Shown here piece by piece: positions 52,634 to 61,459 of a DNA stretch of 64,000 bases. Each line of letters starts with the position of its first letter. The first letter of the stretch is position 1. Position numbers and translations under genes: made by a program. The notes beneath the pieces were generated by a model. That model was not told where the DNA came from. It worked only from the letters and a program-made list of their open reading frames with translations, and did not search any database. Source of the stretch: Luteimonas aestuarii (GTDB lineage Bacteria > Pseudomonadota > Gammaproteobacteria > Xanthomonadales > Xanthomonadaceae); the NCBI RefSeq assembly GCF_004357985.1, contig NZ_SMTF01000016.1, positions 1-64,000 of the forward strand, in the 5' to 3' direction.

Positions 52634-52790
52634 CGGGTGGAGCCTCGTTGGTGCGTGAACCCGCAAGCGTAGCCCATCGGGCTGCAAGGGGCCCATGACG
52701 AATGGCAGGGTGTGGGCGGGGTGGCGGCGCCTGGCCGGTCCTGGCCCTAAACTCCGCTGGACAATCGACAGGCCATGGCCGGGAGCCACC

Positions 52791-54842
52791 ATGAAGCACG
52801 CAGCATTGATCCTCATCGCCGCCTGGCTGGCCATTCCAGCGGCCGTCGCCGGTGAAGCCGGGACCGTGCGCTACACCGCCTTCGCCGGGGACGGCACGCG
52901 CGCCGGACACCAGTTGGTCGAGCATGGCGACGATGGCGTGACCCGGGTCGACTTCATCTTCAAGGACAACGGCCGCGGCCCCGAACTGAAGGAGGAATAC
53001 GTGCTGGCGGCGGACGGGACGTTCGCCCGCTACCGCGTCGAAGGCGCTTCGACGTTCGGTGCGCCGATCGACGAAGCCTTCGAGCGCAGCGGGGACCGGA
53101 TGACGTGGAAATCGACCTCCGACGAGGGCGAAGGCGAGTTCATGCCGGGGGCGCTCTACTCGCCGCTAGGCGGCACCCCGCAGGCGTCGTCGGTGGCGAT
53201 CTCTGCGTTGCTGGCGCGACCGGACGGGCGCCTGCCGCTGATTCCCAGCGGAACACTGAGCGCGCGCCAGGTGGTCGAGCTGGAGGTCGCCGCCGACGAT
53301 GGTCGCCGCCAGCGTGTCCAGTTGCTTGCGATCACCGGCATCGGCTTCACGCCGGCGTTCGCCTGGGCGACCACGGGCGACGCACCCCGGTTGTTTGCGT
53401 TCATCTACCCGGGCTGGGTGCGGCTGATCGAGGACGGCTGGCACGCCAATGGCGATGCGCTGGAACAGCGGCAGACGCAGGCGGAAGGCGAAGCACTGGC
53501 CGACCTGCAGCGCCGCATGGCGCATCCGCTGCCCGGTACGACCCTGCTGCGCAATGCCCGCGTGTTCGACAGCGAGCATGCGCGCCTCGGCGAGCCCGCG
53601 GACGTGCTGCTGCGCGACGGGCGCATCGTGTCGGTATCGGCCGGCGGCACGCCATCGCGCGAGGCGGACCACATCGTCGATGCCGCGGGCCGCGTGCTGC
53701 TGCCGGGGTTGTTCGACATGCATGTGCACGCCGGGCGCTGGGATGGCGGCCTGCACCTTGCCGCGGGCGTCACCACGGTGCGCGACATGGGCAACGACAA
53801 CGCCATGCTGGCCGAGCTGATCGCGCAGGAGCGCGATGGCAGCCTGCTGTCGCCGCGGATCGTCGCCAGCGGCTTCATCGAGGGCGAGAGCCCGATGGCG
53901 GCGCGCGGCGGGTTCGTCATCGATACGCTGGACAAGGCGAAGGAAGCGGTGGACTGGTACGCCGCCAACGACTACCTCGGCGTGAAGATCTACAACTCGT
54001 TCCCGAGGGACCTGCTGCCGGACACGATCGCCTATGCGCATTCGAAGGGCTTGCGGGTGAGTGGCCATGTCCCGGTCCACATGCTGGCGCGCGAAGTGGT
54101 GGAGCAGGGCTACGACGAAGTGCAGCACATCAACCAGCTGGCGCTGAATTTCCTGGCCACGCACGAGACCGATACCCGCACGCTTGAGCGCTTCTACCTG
54201 GTGGCGAAGGGCGCGGGCGACCTGGACCTGGATTCGGCGGAGGTGCGGGAGTTCATCGCGCTGCTGCGCGACCGCGGCACGGCGGTGGATCCCACGCTGG
54301 CGACGTTCGAGTTCCTGCACCAGCGCAACGGCCAGCCGTCGCCGATCTTCGCCGCCATCGAGGCGCACGTGCCGCCGGACGTGCAGCGTAGCCGTCGCGC
54401 GGCGCAAATGGACATCCCCGACGATGCCACTGGCGCGCGCTACAAGCGTTCCTTTGACAACCTCGTCGCGCTGGTCGGGCGCATGTACGAGGCCGGCGTA
54501 CCGGTGGTGGCCGGCACCGACGAGATCCCCGGGTTCACCCTGCAACGAGAGCTGGAGCTTTACGTGCAGGCGGGCATGACGCCGGCGCAGGCGCTGCAGG
54601 TCGCGACCTGGAACGGCGCGAAGTACAGCAACATGCTGGACGACCGCGGCTCGGTCGCCGTGGGCAAGCGCGCCGACCTGGTCCTGTTCGACGGCGATCC
54701 GACGGTCGACATCGCCGACGTGCGCAAGCCGGCGCTGGTGATCAAGGGCGACACCGCCTACTACCCGGCGGAACTGCATGAGGCGCTGGGCATCAAGCCC
54801 TTCGCCGAACCGGTCAGGGTGCAATCGAAGGAGGCAAGGTGA
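52791..54842 (+). CDS. Exported imidazolonepropionase-like amidohydrolase
   Basis: A 683-residue protein with a signal peptide (IAAWLAIPAAVAG). Residues 20-260 form a beta-rich domain of unknown role. From about 265 it is an amidohydrolase barrel: NARVFDSEHARLGEPADVLL, GRVLLPGLFDMHVHAGRWDG (metal HxH), VKIYNSFP (the lysine normally carboxylated), VSGHVPVHMLAREVVEQGYD, EVQHINQ and VVAGTDEIPGFTLQREL with the final Asp. It is likely a metal-dependent amide or peptide hydrolase; the substrate is unknown. The stop overlaps the Gpx start (TGATG). Confidence 0.88.
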   Translation: MKHAALILIAAWLAIPAAVAGEAGTVRYTAFAGDGTRAGHQLVEHGDDGVTRVDFIFKDNGRGPELKEEYVLAADGTFARYRVEGASTFGAPIDEAFERSGDRMTWKSTSDEGEGEFMPGALYSPLGGTPQASSVAISALLARPDGRLPLIPSGTLSARQVVELEVAADDGRRQRVQLLAITGIGFTPAFAWATTGDAPRLFAFIYPGWVRLIEDGWHANGDALEQRQTQAEGEALADLQRRMAHPLPGTTLLRNARVFDSEHARLGEPADVLLRDGRIVSVSAGGTPSREADHIVDAAGRVLLPGLFDMHVHAGRWDGGLHLAAGVTTVRDMGNDNAMLAELIAQERDGSLLSPRIVASGFIEGESPMAARGGFVIDTLDKAKEAVDWYAANDYLGVKIYNSFPRDLLPDTIAYAHSKGLRVSGHVPVHMLAREVVEQGYDEVQHINQLALNFLATHETDTRTLERFYLVAKGAGDLDLDSAEVREFIALLRDRGTAVDPTLATFEFLHQRNGQPSPIFAAIEAHVPPDVQRSRRAAQMDIPDDATGARYKRSFDNLVALVGRMYEAGVPVVAGTDEIPGFTLQRELELYVQAGMTPAQALQVATWNGAKYSNMLDDRGSVAVGKRADLVLFDGDPTVDIADVRKPALVIKGDTAYYPAELHEALGIKPFAEPVRVQSKEAR

Positions 54843-55324
54843 TGACGAGGGTGCAGGATTTTTCCGCAACCGGCATCGACGGTCGCGAGGTACCGCTTTC
54901 CGAATACGCGGGCAACGTACTGCTGGTCGTCAACGTCGCCTCGAAATGCGGGTTCACGCCGCAATACTCGGGCCTGCAGAAGCTGTGGCAGGACTACCGC
55001 GATCGCGGGTTTGTCGTGCTGGGGTTCCCCTGCGACCAGTTCGGTCACCAGGAGCCCGGCAACGAGGCGGAGATCGCCGAGTTCTGCTCGCTCACCTACG
55101 ACGTGGACTTCCCGATGTTCGCCAAGGTGGACGTCAATGGCACCGATGCCCACCCGCTGTGGACGTGGCTGAAGGCCGAGAAGGGTGGCTTGCTGGGGAT
55201 CGATGCGATCAAGTGGAACTTCACCAAGTTCCTGGTGGGCCGCGACGGCAAGCCACTGAAGCGTTATGCACCGACCGACAAGCCGGAGTCGATGCGCAAG
55301 GACATCGAGGCCGCGCTGGGATAG
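54842..55324 (+). CDS. Glutathione peroxidase (Cys type)
   Basis: A 160-residue thioredoxin-fold peroxidase. Motifs are NVASKCGFTPQY (peroxidatic Cys), GFPCDQFGHQEPG and IKWNFTKFLVGRDG. It reduces hydroperoxides, usually with thioredoxin as donor in bacteria. The resolving position normally Cys is in GFPCDQF. Start codon ATG 54842 overlaps the amidohydrolase stop; the next gene follows after 2 bp, giving a three-gene operon. Confidence 0.93.
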   Translation: MTRVQDFSATGIDGREVPLSEYAGNVLLVVNVASKCGFTPQYSGLQKLWQDYRDRGFVVLGFPCDQFGHQEPGNEAEIAEFCSLTYDVDFPMFAKVDVNGTDAHPLWTWLKAEKGGLLGIDAIKWNFTKFLVGRDGKPLKRYAPTDKPESMRKDIEAALG

Positions 55325-55326
55325 CC

Positions 55327-55719
55327 ATGGCCACGCCGATGCCGACGTATGCCATCGAGTTCAGCGTCGAAGGCGGCTGCCTGCGGGCGGTGTCCACCGG
55401 AGTGATTGACACACTGGAGGGTGCGATCGGGCTGTTCCGGGACATCGCAGTGGAGCTGCGCCGGGTGGGCGCACGCACGGTGCTGATCGTCGACGAAACC
55501 AGCGGCATCGTGCCGGATGCGGACGGCTTCGATGCCTTGGCCAGGGAAATGGCGGGCGAGGGCTACGAAGGCATCCGCGTCGCCTACGTGGACGTCGCAG
55601 GCACTGCGCTTGCGCGGGTCGAGGTGGGCGAGATCGTCGCGCGCATCCACGGCTATCGCTTGCGGGTGTTCGACAACGAAGCGCAGGCGCACATCTGGCT
55701 GCACTACGGCCGCGACTGA
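55327..55719 (+). CDS. SpoIIAA/STAS-like domain protein
   Basis: A 130-residue soluble protein. The layout (YAIEFSVEGGCLRAVSTGVI, GAIGLFRDIAVELRRVGART, VLIVDETSGIVPDADGFDAL, RVAYVDVAGTALARVEVGEI, IHGYRLRVFDNEAQAHIWL) matches SpoIIAA-like (STAS-type) proteins. These bind partners or small hydrophobic ligands; the partner is unknown. It is 2 bp after the Gpx gene and so probably co-expressed. Confidence 0.7.
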   Translation: MATPMPTYAIEFSVEGGCLRAVSTGVIDTLEGAIGLFRDIAVELRRVGARTVLIVDETSGIVPDADGFDALAREMAGEGYEGIRVAYVDVAGTALARVEVGEIVARIHGYRLRVFDNEAQAHIWLHYGRD

Positions 55720-55744
55720 CCCGCGGCCAGGCGAAAGGCCGGCT

Positions 55745-56167
55745 TCAGCGGACGATGGTCACCGGCACGGTGGCGTGGTTGAGCACTTTCAGCGAGACCG
55801 ACCCGATCAGGGTGCCCTTGATCGCGCCATTGCCGCGCGAGCCCATCACCAGCAGGTCGGGTTTTTCCTTCTTCGCGATCCTGAGGATGCCGTCGGATAC
55901 TTCCCCGACGACCTCGACGAAGCGATGTTCGACCTTGCTGCGCGCCAGCGCCTTGCGGGCGGGTGCCAGCATCCGCGCGAAGTTCTCTTCGTGCAGCCGG
56001 TTCGCCGCGTCGGCGCCGATCTTGCGCTCCACGCCCGGGAACAGCGATTCGTCGACCGCCAGCACCACCAGCGTCGCCGGCTTGGCCATGCGCTTGGCCA
56101 GGTCGTGCGCATGCTTGAGCGCGTGGGTGCTGACCTCGCTGCCATCGACCGGGATGAGGATTTTCAT
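55745..56167 (-). CDS. Universal stress protein (UspA family)
   Basis: A 140-residue single Usp domain: MKILIPVDGSEVSTHALKHA at the start and the ATP-binding motif GSRGNGAIKGTLIGSVSLKV at residues about 111-130, ending NHATVPVTIVR. ATP-binding Usp proteins help survival in stasis and oxidative stress. It converges on the SpoIIAA-like gene and is on the same strand as fpr (50 bp upstream). Confidence 0.92.
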   Translation of the reverse strand: MKILIPVDGSEVSTHALKHAHDLAKRMAKPATLVVLAVDESLFPGVERKIGADAANRLHEENFARMLAPARKALARSKVEHRFVEVVGEVSDGILRIAKKEKPDLLVMGSRGNGAIKGTLIGSVSLKVLNHATVPVTIVR

Positions 56168-56217
56168 GGGCGGCTACCGTGGACGGATACGGGCTCGATT
56201 CTACAGGCGCGGTGCGC

Positions 56218-57012
56218 TCATTTCTCCACGAACGCCCGTTCGAAGACGTATTGCCCGGCCGTGCCGATGCGCGGTGCTGCGGTGAAGCCGCGGCCATCGA
56301 GGATGGCGCGGAAATCGGCCAGCATCTGCGGGCTGCCGCAGATCATCGCGCGGTCGTGCGCCGGGTCCAGCGGCTCCAGCCCCAGGTCGGCGGCCATGCG
56401 TCCGCTGTCGAGCAGCGTCGTCAGCCGTCCCTGGTGGTCGCGGCCGCCGTACACGAAGGGTTCGCGCGTGACCGCCGGGTAGTACAGCAACTGCCGCGCG
56501 ATCTGTTCGCCGAGGAATTCATGCTTCGGCAGTTCGTTGACGATGTAGTCGCGGTAGGCGAGGTCGGCGACGTTGCGCACGCCGTGGCAAAGCACCACCT
56601 TCTCGAAGCGCTCGTAGGTCTCCGGGTCCTTGATGACGGACAGCCAGGGCGCGAAACCGGTGCCGGTGCCCAGCAGATACAGGTTGCGCCCCAGATGCAG
56701 GTCGCTGATCAGCAGGGTGCCGGTGGGTTTGCGCCCGATCAGCACCGTATCGCCAGGCTGTATGTGTTGCAGGCGTGAGGTCAGCGGCCCGTCGGCCACC
56801 TTGATGCTGAAGAACTCCAGTTGCTCTTCCCAGTTGGCGCTGGCGATGGAATACGCACGCAGCAACGGCTTGCCATCGACCGGCAGGCCGATCATCACGA
56901 ACTGGCCGTTGTCGAAGCGGAAGCCGTCGTCGCGCGTGGTGGTGAAGCTGAAATAGGCGTCCGTCCAGTGGCGGACGTCGAGCACCGTTTCGGTACCAAA
57001 AGCGGAGGACAT
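56218..57012 (-). CDS. fpr: Ferredoxin-NADP reductase
   Basis: A 264-residue flavoenzyme. FAD-binding motifs are LLRAYSIASANWEEQLEFFS (RxYS) and SRLQHIQPGDTVLIGRKPTG. The NADP part is YLLGTGTGFAPWLSVIKDPE, with HGVRNVADLAYRDYI and MICGSPQMLADFRAILD, ending YVFERAFVEK. The C-terminal form matches bacterial Fpr, which passes electrons between NADPH and ferredoxin/flavodoxin, often in the oxidative-stress (SoxR-type) response. Confidence 0.94.
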   Translation of the reverse strand: MSSAFGTETVLDVRHWTDAYFSFTTTRDDGFRFDNGQFVMIGLPVDGKPLLRAYSIASANWEEQLEFFSIKVADGPLTSRLQHIQPGDTVLIGRKPTGTLLISDLHLGRNLYLLGTGTGFAPWLSVIKDPETYERFEKVVLCHGVRNVADLAYRDYIVNELPKHEFLGEQIARQLLYYPAVTREPFVYGGRDHQGRLTTLLDSGRMAADLGLEPLDPAHDRAMICGSPQMLADFRAILDGRGFTAAPRIGTAGQYVFERAFVEK

Positions 57013-57111
57013 GGGGCGTTACGCGGGGGAAGCGATCGACCGCGCATTGTATCGGATGGCCAACTGCCGGGCCTTGCGGCGGGGGTGGACGGAATGTCCT
57101 CCCGCGCGCGG

Positions 57112-59001
57112 TCAGCGGTAGCCGGCTGCCTGCAGTTCGAACAATTCGGCGTAGCGCCCGCCCGCGGCCATCAGCTCGTCGTGGGTGCCGCTGGCTTCGA
57201 TGCCACCCTGTTCCAGCACCAGGATGCGGTCGGCCATGCGTACGCTCGAGAAGCGGTGCGAGATCAGCACGGCGGTGCGCTCGTCCGACAGTTCCTTGAA
57301 GCGCTGGAACACTTCGAACTCGGCGCGCGCGTCCAGCGCGGCGGTCGGTTCGTCGAGGATCATCACCTGCGCCTCGCGCATGTAGGCGCGGGCGATGGCG
57401 ATCTTCTGCCACTGGCCGCCTGACAGGTCCACGCCGGTCTTGAAGCGGCGGCCGATGACCTGGTCGTAGCCACCGGGCAGGGATTCGATGACCTCTTCGG
57501 CCATGCCGCGTCGCGCCGCGTCGCGGATGCGGGCGTCGTCGTACATGTGTTCCATGCGGCCGACGCCGATGTTCTCGCCGGCAGTGAGGTGGTAGCGCAC
57601 GAAGTCCTGGAAGATCACGCCGATGTTCGCGCGCAGGTCGTCGATGTCGTAGTCGCGCAGGTCGCGGCCGTCCAGCAGGATGCGGCCCTCGTCCGGGTCG
57701 TACAGCCGTGCCAGCAGCTTGACCAGGGTGGTCTTGCCTGCGCCGTTCTCACCGACCAGTGCCAGCACTTCGCCCGCGCGCAGCTCGAAATCGAGGTGGC
57801 GCACGGCCCAGCGCTCGGCGCCCGGGTAGCGGAATCCCACGTCCTCGAACACGAAGCCCTGCGTGATCGGCATCGGGAAGGGCGCGGGATCGGCGGGCGA
57901 CTTGATCTCCGGTTCGATCTCGAAGAACGAGAACAGGTCGTCGAGGTACAGCGCCTGTCCGGCGACCTGCGAGAACCCGACCAGCAGCCCCTCAAGCAAT
58001 TGCCGCAGGCGGCGGAAGCTGCCGGCCAGGAAGGTCAGGTCGCCGATGCTGAAGTCGCCGCGCACCGTGCGCCACGCGATATAGGCATACGCCACGTAGT
58101 AGCCCAGCGTCCCCAGCGTGGCCAGCAGCGCGCCCCAGAACGCGCGCCGTCGTGCCAGGGCGCGGTTGGCGACGAAGAACTTGTCGGCCAGGGTGCGGTA
58201 GCGGTCGATCAGAAAATGGTGGAGGTTGAAGATCTTCACCTCCTTGGCCGTTTCCACGCTGGCGCCGGTCTGGCGCACGTACTCCAGCTGGCGGCGTTCG
58301 GGCGTCCACTGGTAGTTGAGCGAATAGCCCAGGGCGTTGAAATGCGATTCGCCGATGAAGGCGGGGACCAGCGCTACCGCCAGCAGCAGGATCAGCCACG
58401 GCGCGTAGACCAGCAGGCCGATGGCGAAACTGACCACCGTGATCGCGTCCTGCACCTGGCCGAACAGCTGCGCCATCAGGTTCATGCGGCCCATGGTCTG
58501 CCGGCGCGCGCGGTCCAGCTTGTCCTGCAGGTCCGGGTCCTCGAAATCCTCCAGGTCCAGCGTGGCCGCGTGTTCCATGAGCCGGATGCTGGTGGCGTTG
58601 GTGAACAGCTCCGACAGCAGCGCGTCGGCATAGCTCACCAGCCGGCCCAGCAGGTCGGACACGATGGCCAGCCCGAACTCCAGCAACAGCAGCCAGAGCA
58701 GGTGGTCGAGCTGCCCGCTGCGCCAGGCCTCGCCCAGCGAATCGAATCCGAGGCGCAACCCGACCAGGCGCACGGCCTCGTCGATGATCAGCTTGCCGAC
58801 GTACAGCATCAGGATCGGCAGGAAGGCGCGGATCACGCGCAGGCCGAGGCTGGCGAGGGTGAGCGGTTTGCTGGTGGCCCAGATCAGGCGCAGGAACGGC
58901 GCGATGTTGCGCATCGCATCGAAGCGTTCGCGCAGGGTGGGGCGCTGGTCGGCGCGCCGGGGTTTCTTGGGGGCGGGCGCGGGTGCGGCGGTCGCGGACA
59001 T
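57112..59001 (-). CDS. ABC transporter, fused permease and ATPase
   Basis: A 629-residue half-transporter. Residues about 30-350 hold six membrane helices of the type I exporter fold, and residues 385-625 an ATPase domain with GENGAGKTT (Walker A), VDLSGGQWQKIAIARAYMRE (signature) and MILDEPTAALDARAEFEVF (Walker B), then LISHRFSSVRMADRI. It would work as a homodimer exporting lipid, peptide or drug; the substrate is unknown. The start is placed at MSATAAPAP (59001); MRH upstream (59010) is possible. Confidence 0.92.
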   Translation of the reverse strand: MSATAAPAPAPKKPRRADQRPTLRERFDAMRNIAPFLRLIWATSKPLTLASLGLRVIRAFLPILMLYVGKLIIDEAVRLVGLRLGFDSLGEAWRSGQLDHLLWLLLLEFGLAIVSDLLGRLVSYADALLSELFTNATSIRLMEHAATLDLEDFEDPDLQDKLDRARRQTMGRMNLMAQLFGQVQDAITVVSFAIGLLVYAPWLILLLAVALVPAFIGESHFNALGYSLNYQWTPERRQLEYVRQTGASVETAKEVKIFNLHHFLIDRYRTLADKFFVANRALARRRAFWGALLATLGTLGYYVAYAYIAWRTVRGDFSIGDLTFLAGSFRRLRQLLEGLLVGFSQVAGQALYLDDLFSFFEIEPEIKSPADPAPFPMPITQGFVFEDVGFRYPGAERWAVRHLDFELRAGEVLALVGENGAGKTTLVKLLARLYDPDEGRILLDGRDLRDYDIDDLRANIGVIFQDFVRYHLTAGENIGVGRMEHMYDDARIRDAARRGMAEEVIESLPGGYDQVIGRRFKTGVDLSGGQWQKIAIARAYMREAQVMILDEPTAALDARAEFEVFQRFKELSDERTAVLISHRFSSVRMADRILVLEQGGIEASGTHDELMAAGGRYAELFELQAAGYR

Positions 59002-59145
59002 GTGCCGCATTGTGCATGCCGGAGCGGCTGCGTGCGCACCACCAACAGGTGTCGGGCGGGGATCGGGGCATCGTTCACCTGCCAACGTGTCGCCGTGTGA
59101 ACGATGTCATCGGGACCGCAACGGCAATGCCGTTGCATCGATGTC

Positions 59146-59217
59146 GTCATCCTGGCGAGCGCCGGGATCCGGTATCGTCGAAAGCCACCGGGCCCCGGCA
59201 TTCGCCGGGGTGACGGG
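59146..59217. repeat. GTCATCCTGGCGA / CGCCGGGGTGACG imperfect inverted repeat
   Basis: CGTCATCCTGGCGAGCGCCG at one end and GGCATTCGCCGGGGTGACGG at the other form a large imperfect hairpin. Elements of this wording are abundant intergenically in many proteobacteria. Confidence 0.6.
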
Positions 59218-59295
59218 TTTTCATCGAATCATTCGAGTTCTTGTCGAACCATTCTGGCCATCGACCAGAGTCCTGCGGTGGGACAGCAGTCTGGC

Positions 59296-60198
59296 TCACT
59301 CCAGCCGCAATTCCGCGCTGCCCGAGAAGGTCTCGATGTTGATCTCGCCATCGCCGCTGCCGTAGCGGTGCTCGAAGCTGGAGCCCGGCCCGTACTTCGG
59401 CTTGGAGATGCTGGCGCCGGGGGCCGACAACCGGCCGCTGAAGCTCTCGCCGCGGACGTTGGCCGACAGCGACCGCGGCGCGGTGATGCGGATGCTGCCG
59501 CTGACCGACTCGGCGCTGATGCGGCCGCCTTGCGCCAATCCCGTGCGCAGTTCGGCGCTGCCGGACACGCTGCTGGTGGACATGCGCTGCACCTGCTCGC
59601 CCCGGGTGTCGATGTCGATCCGGCCCGAGACGGTTTCGGCTTCCACCTGGCCGGTGATGCGGCCGCGCAGCGAGATGCTGCCGCTGACGCTTTCCACGTC
59701 CACCGAGTCGCTGTTGAGGTTGAGTCGCACGCCGCCGGATACGCTGCTGATCTTGGCGTTGCGCGGTGCGCCGACTGCGGTGATGCTGCCGCTGACGCTT
59801 TCGATGTCCAAGTTGTCGCCGGCCACGCCGTTCACGTCGATGGTCACGGCCACTCCGTCGATTTCGATGTCGGCCTGCCGCGGCACGTCCACGACCAGCG
59901 TGGTGGGCCCGGCGTTGCGGCTGTTGCGCGGGTAGCGCACCTTCACTTCCAGTCCGCGGCGGTCGCCGCTGATCTCCAGGCGCTCCACGCCATCGCCGAG
60001 CGAGCCGGTGACGCGTACTTCCTGGCGATCCCAGGCGCGCACCTCGATGCGGCCCTTGACGTTGGAGATCTCGACGCTGCCGCGTGCATCCAGCGGCCGG
60101 GTTTCGTCGATCGGGGTGGCGGCGAACGCCGGTGCGGCGAGGGTGATGGCCGCGAGCAGTGCTGCGGAACGGGCGAAGGCGGGCAGGGTGACGTGCAT
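59296..60198 (-). CDS. Exported DUF4097 repeat protein
   Basis: A 300-residue protein with a signal peptide (AALLAAITLAAPAFA). The mature part is built of short beta units with recurring SVSGS/SVSGG/TVSGR motifs (LDIESVSGSITAVG, AKISSVSGGVRLNL, VDVESVSGSISLRG, AETVSGRIDI, SSVSGSAELRT), as in DUF4097 adhesin-like proteins with a likely beta-helix. It is the third gene of the sigma/anti-sigma operon (13 bp after the anti-sigma gene) and probably a target or cofactor of that envelope response. Confidence 0.85.
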   Translation of the reverse strand: MHVTLPAFARSAALLAAITLAAPAFAATPIDETRPLDARGSVEISNVKGRIEVRAWDRQEVRVTGSLGDGVERLEISGDRRGLEVKVRYPRNSRNAGPTTLVVDVPRQADIEIDGVAVTIDVNGVAGDNLDIESVSGSITAVGAPRNAKISSVSGGVRLNLNSDSVDVESVSGSISLRGRITGQVEAETVSGRIDIDTRGEQVQRMSTSSVSGSAELRTGLAQGGRISAESVSGSIRITAPRSLSANVRGESFSGRLSAPGASISKPKYGPGSSFEHRYGSGDGEINIETFSGSAELRLE

Positions 60199-60211
60199 GG
60201 CGGGCTCCGGG

Positions 60212-60745
60212 TCAGGCGGACACAAGGCGTTGCGTGAGGGACAGCCGCTGCGCGTAGACGCGCTGCAACCGGTCGAAGAGGAAGCGGGAGTCGGGTGCCT
60301 GGGCCAGTGCCGCGCGAATCGTGGCGACGCTGGCGTCCAGTTCGGCCAGCACGGCCGGGGTGGTGTCGAGGCCACGCGCGGACTCTATTTCGCGCAGCGC
60401 CGCCTCGTATTCGCGGGCCATGGCATCGGCCTGCGCGACCAGCAAGCCGTTGCCGGACTGGACGGGGGCGGTGGCGGTGGGAGGCGTCGCCGTGGCGGGT
60501 CCGCCGGGCCGTAGCTGCCAGCCCATGCCGACGGCCAGCGCCAGCACGGCCGCGGCTGCGAACCAGGCGACAGGGTGGCGGCGCGCCGTGATCGGAGCGA
60601 CTGCAGCGACCTGCTGCGGCGTGTTGGCGATGCGGTTTGCAATGCCATCCCAGAGGTCGCGTGACGGCGGTGCGTCGGTGCGCAATCCGCGCAATTGCAT
60701 GCGCAGCAGGGCGGGCAGGTCGGTGCGGTCGTCAGGTGTGTTCAT
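60212..60745 (-). CDS. Probable anti-sigma factor (single-span membrane protein)
   Basis: A 177-residue protein: cytoplasmic head (MNTPDDRTDLPALLRMQLRG, SRDLWDGIANRI), one membrane helix (VAWFAAAAVLALAVGMGWQL) and a periplasmic helical part (QADAMAREYEAALREIESAR, LAQAPDSRFLFDRLQRVYAQ). It has no zinc-binding HxxxCxxC motif. The gene overlaps the ECF sigma gene by 4 bp, so it is the expected membrane partner that holds the sigma factor. Confidence 0.8.
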   Translation of the reverse strand: MNTPDDRTDLPALLRMQLRGLRTDAPPSRDLWDGIANRIANTPQQVAAVAPITARRHPVAWFAAAAVLALAVGMGWQLRPGGPATATPPTATAPVQSGNGLLVAQADAMAREYEAALREIESARGLDTTPAVLAELDASVATIRAALAQAPDSRFLFDRLQRVYAQRLSLTQRLVSA

Positions 60746-61320
60746 GCGTGTGCTTCCAGTCGCGTGCGCAACAGCCTGCGCGCACGGTGCAGTTGTGCCT
60801 TGGAACTGCCGATGGCCATGTCCAGCGCCTCGGCGATTTCCTCGTGTTTCCAGCCTTCGATGTCGTACAGCACCAGTACCGCGCGCGCACGGGGCGGCAG
60901 CGAGGACACCGCCTGTTCCAGGTCCATCGACAGCGCGGTGTGCTGGCCGGCGGTGTCGTGCGTGCCGAAGCCGTCCACCGCGTCCTCGTCGTTGTCGATC
61001 CCGGGCGCGCTGCGCCGGCTTCGCAGTTCCATCAGCGCGGTATTGGCGGCCAGGCGATGCAGCCAGGTGCCGAAGGCGCTCTCGAAGCGGAACCCGGGCA
61101 GCGCCTGCCAGGCGCGGACGAAGGCTTCCTGGGTCAGGTCCTCGGCACGGCTGTGCTGGTGGCCCACCAGCCGCAGGATCACGCCGTGCACCCGACCCGC
61201 ATGGCGTCGGTAGAGCGCTTCGAACGCAAACGCATCGCCACTGGCGCTGGCCCGGACCAGGGCATGGTCGTCGTCGTTCGCGGCCGCAACGGGGGCCAGG
61301 CAGGTGGAGGCATCGGTCAT
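60742..61320 (-). CDS. ECF-type RNA polymerase sigma factor
   Basis: A 192-residue sigma factor. Region 2 is FAFEALYRRHAGRVHGVILR, HQHSRAEDLTQEAFVRAWQA and FRFESAFGTWLHRLAANTAL; region 4 is AVSSLPPRARAVLVLYDIEG, WKHEEIAEALDMAIGSSKAQ and LHRARRLLR. It directs transcription of an envelope regulon including its own operon. The ATG at 61320 is preferred over an upstream in-frame ATG (MLTATMTDAS). ATGA overlap with the anti-sigma gene. Confidence 0.92.
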   Translation of the reverse strand: MTDASTCLAPVAAANDDDHALVRASASGDAFAFEALYRRHAGRVHGVILRLVGHQHSRAEDLTQEAFVRAWQALPGFRFESAFGTWLHRLAANTALMELRSRRSAPGIDNDEDAVDGFGTHDTAGQHTALSMDLEQAVSSLPPRARAVLVLYDIEGWKHEEIAEALDMAIGSSKAQLHRARRLLRTRLEAHA

Positions 61321-61394
61321 GGTTGCGGTCAGCATAGCCATTGGGATGCGGGCCGGTGGCGGAGGGTTTAAGACAATGCCGCATGCGCGGTGGC

Positions 61395-61459
61395 GCAGGT
61401 CCGATGCCACCGCAAGTCGCGGCCCGATATCCGCTTGCTTGCGGTGGCATCGGACCTGC
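61395..61459 (+). repeat. Constant-loop hairpin repeat, copy C
   Basis: Left arm GCAGGTCCGATGCCACCGCA plus A (61395-61415) is perfectly complementary to the right arm TTGCGGTGGCATCGGACCTG plus C (61439-61459). The 23-nt loop (61416-61438) begins GTCGCGG and continues CCCGATATCCGCTTGC, differing from copy A only in the last base. It lies 20 kb from copies A and B. Confidence 0.9.

Noticed and set aside
50498-52672. Plus-strand open frame of about 720 codons opposite dcp
   Set aside because: Antisense shadow; the Dcp HEFGH motif and signal peptide identify the real strand.
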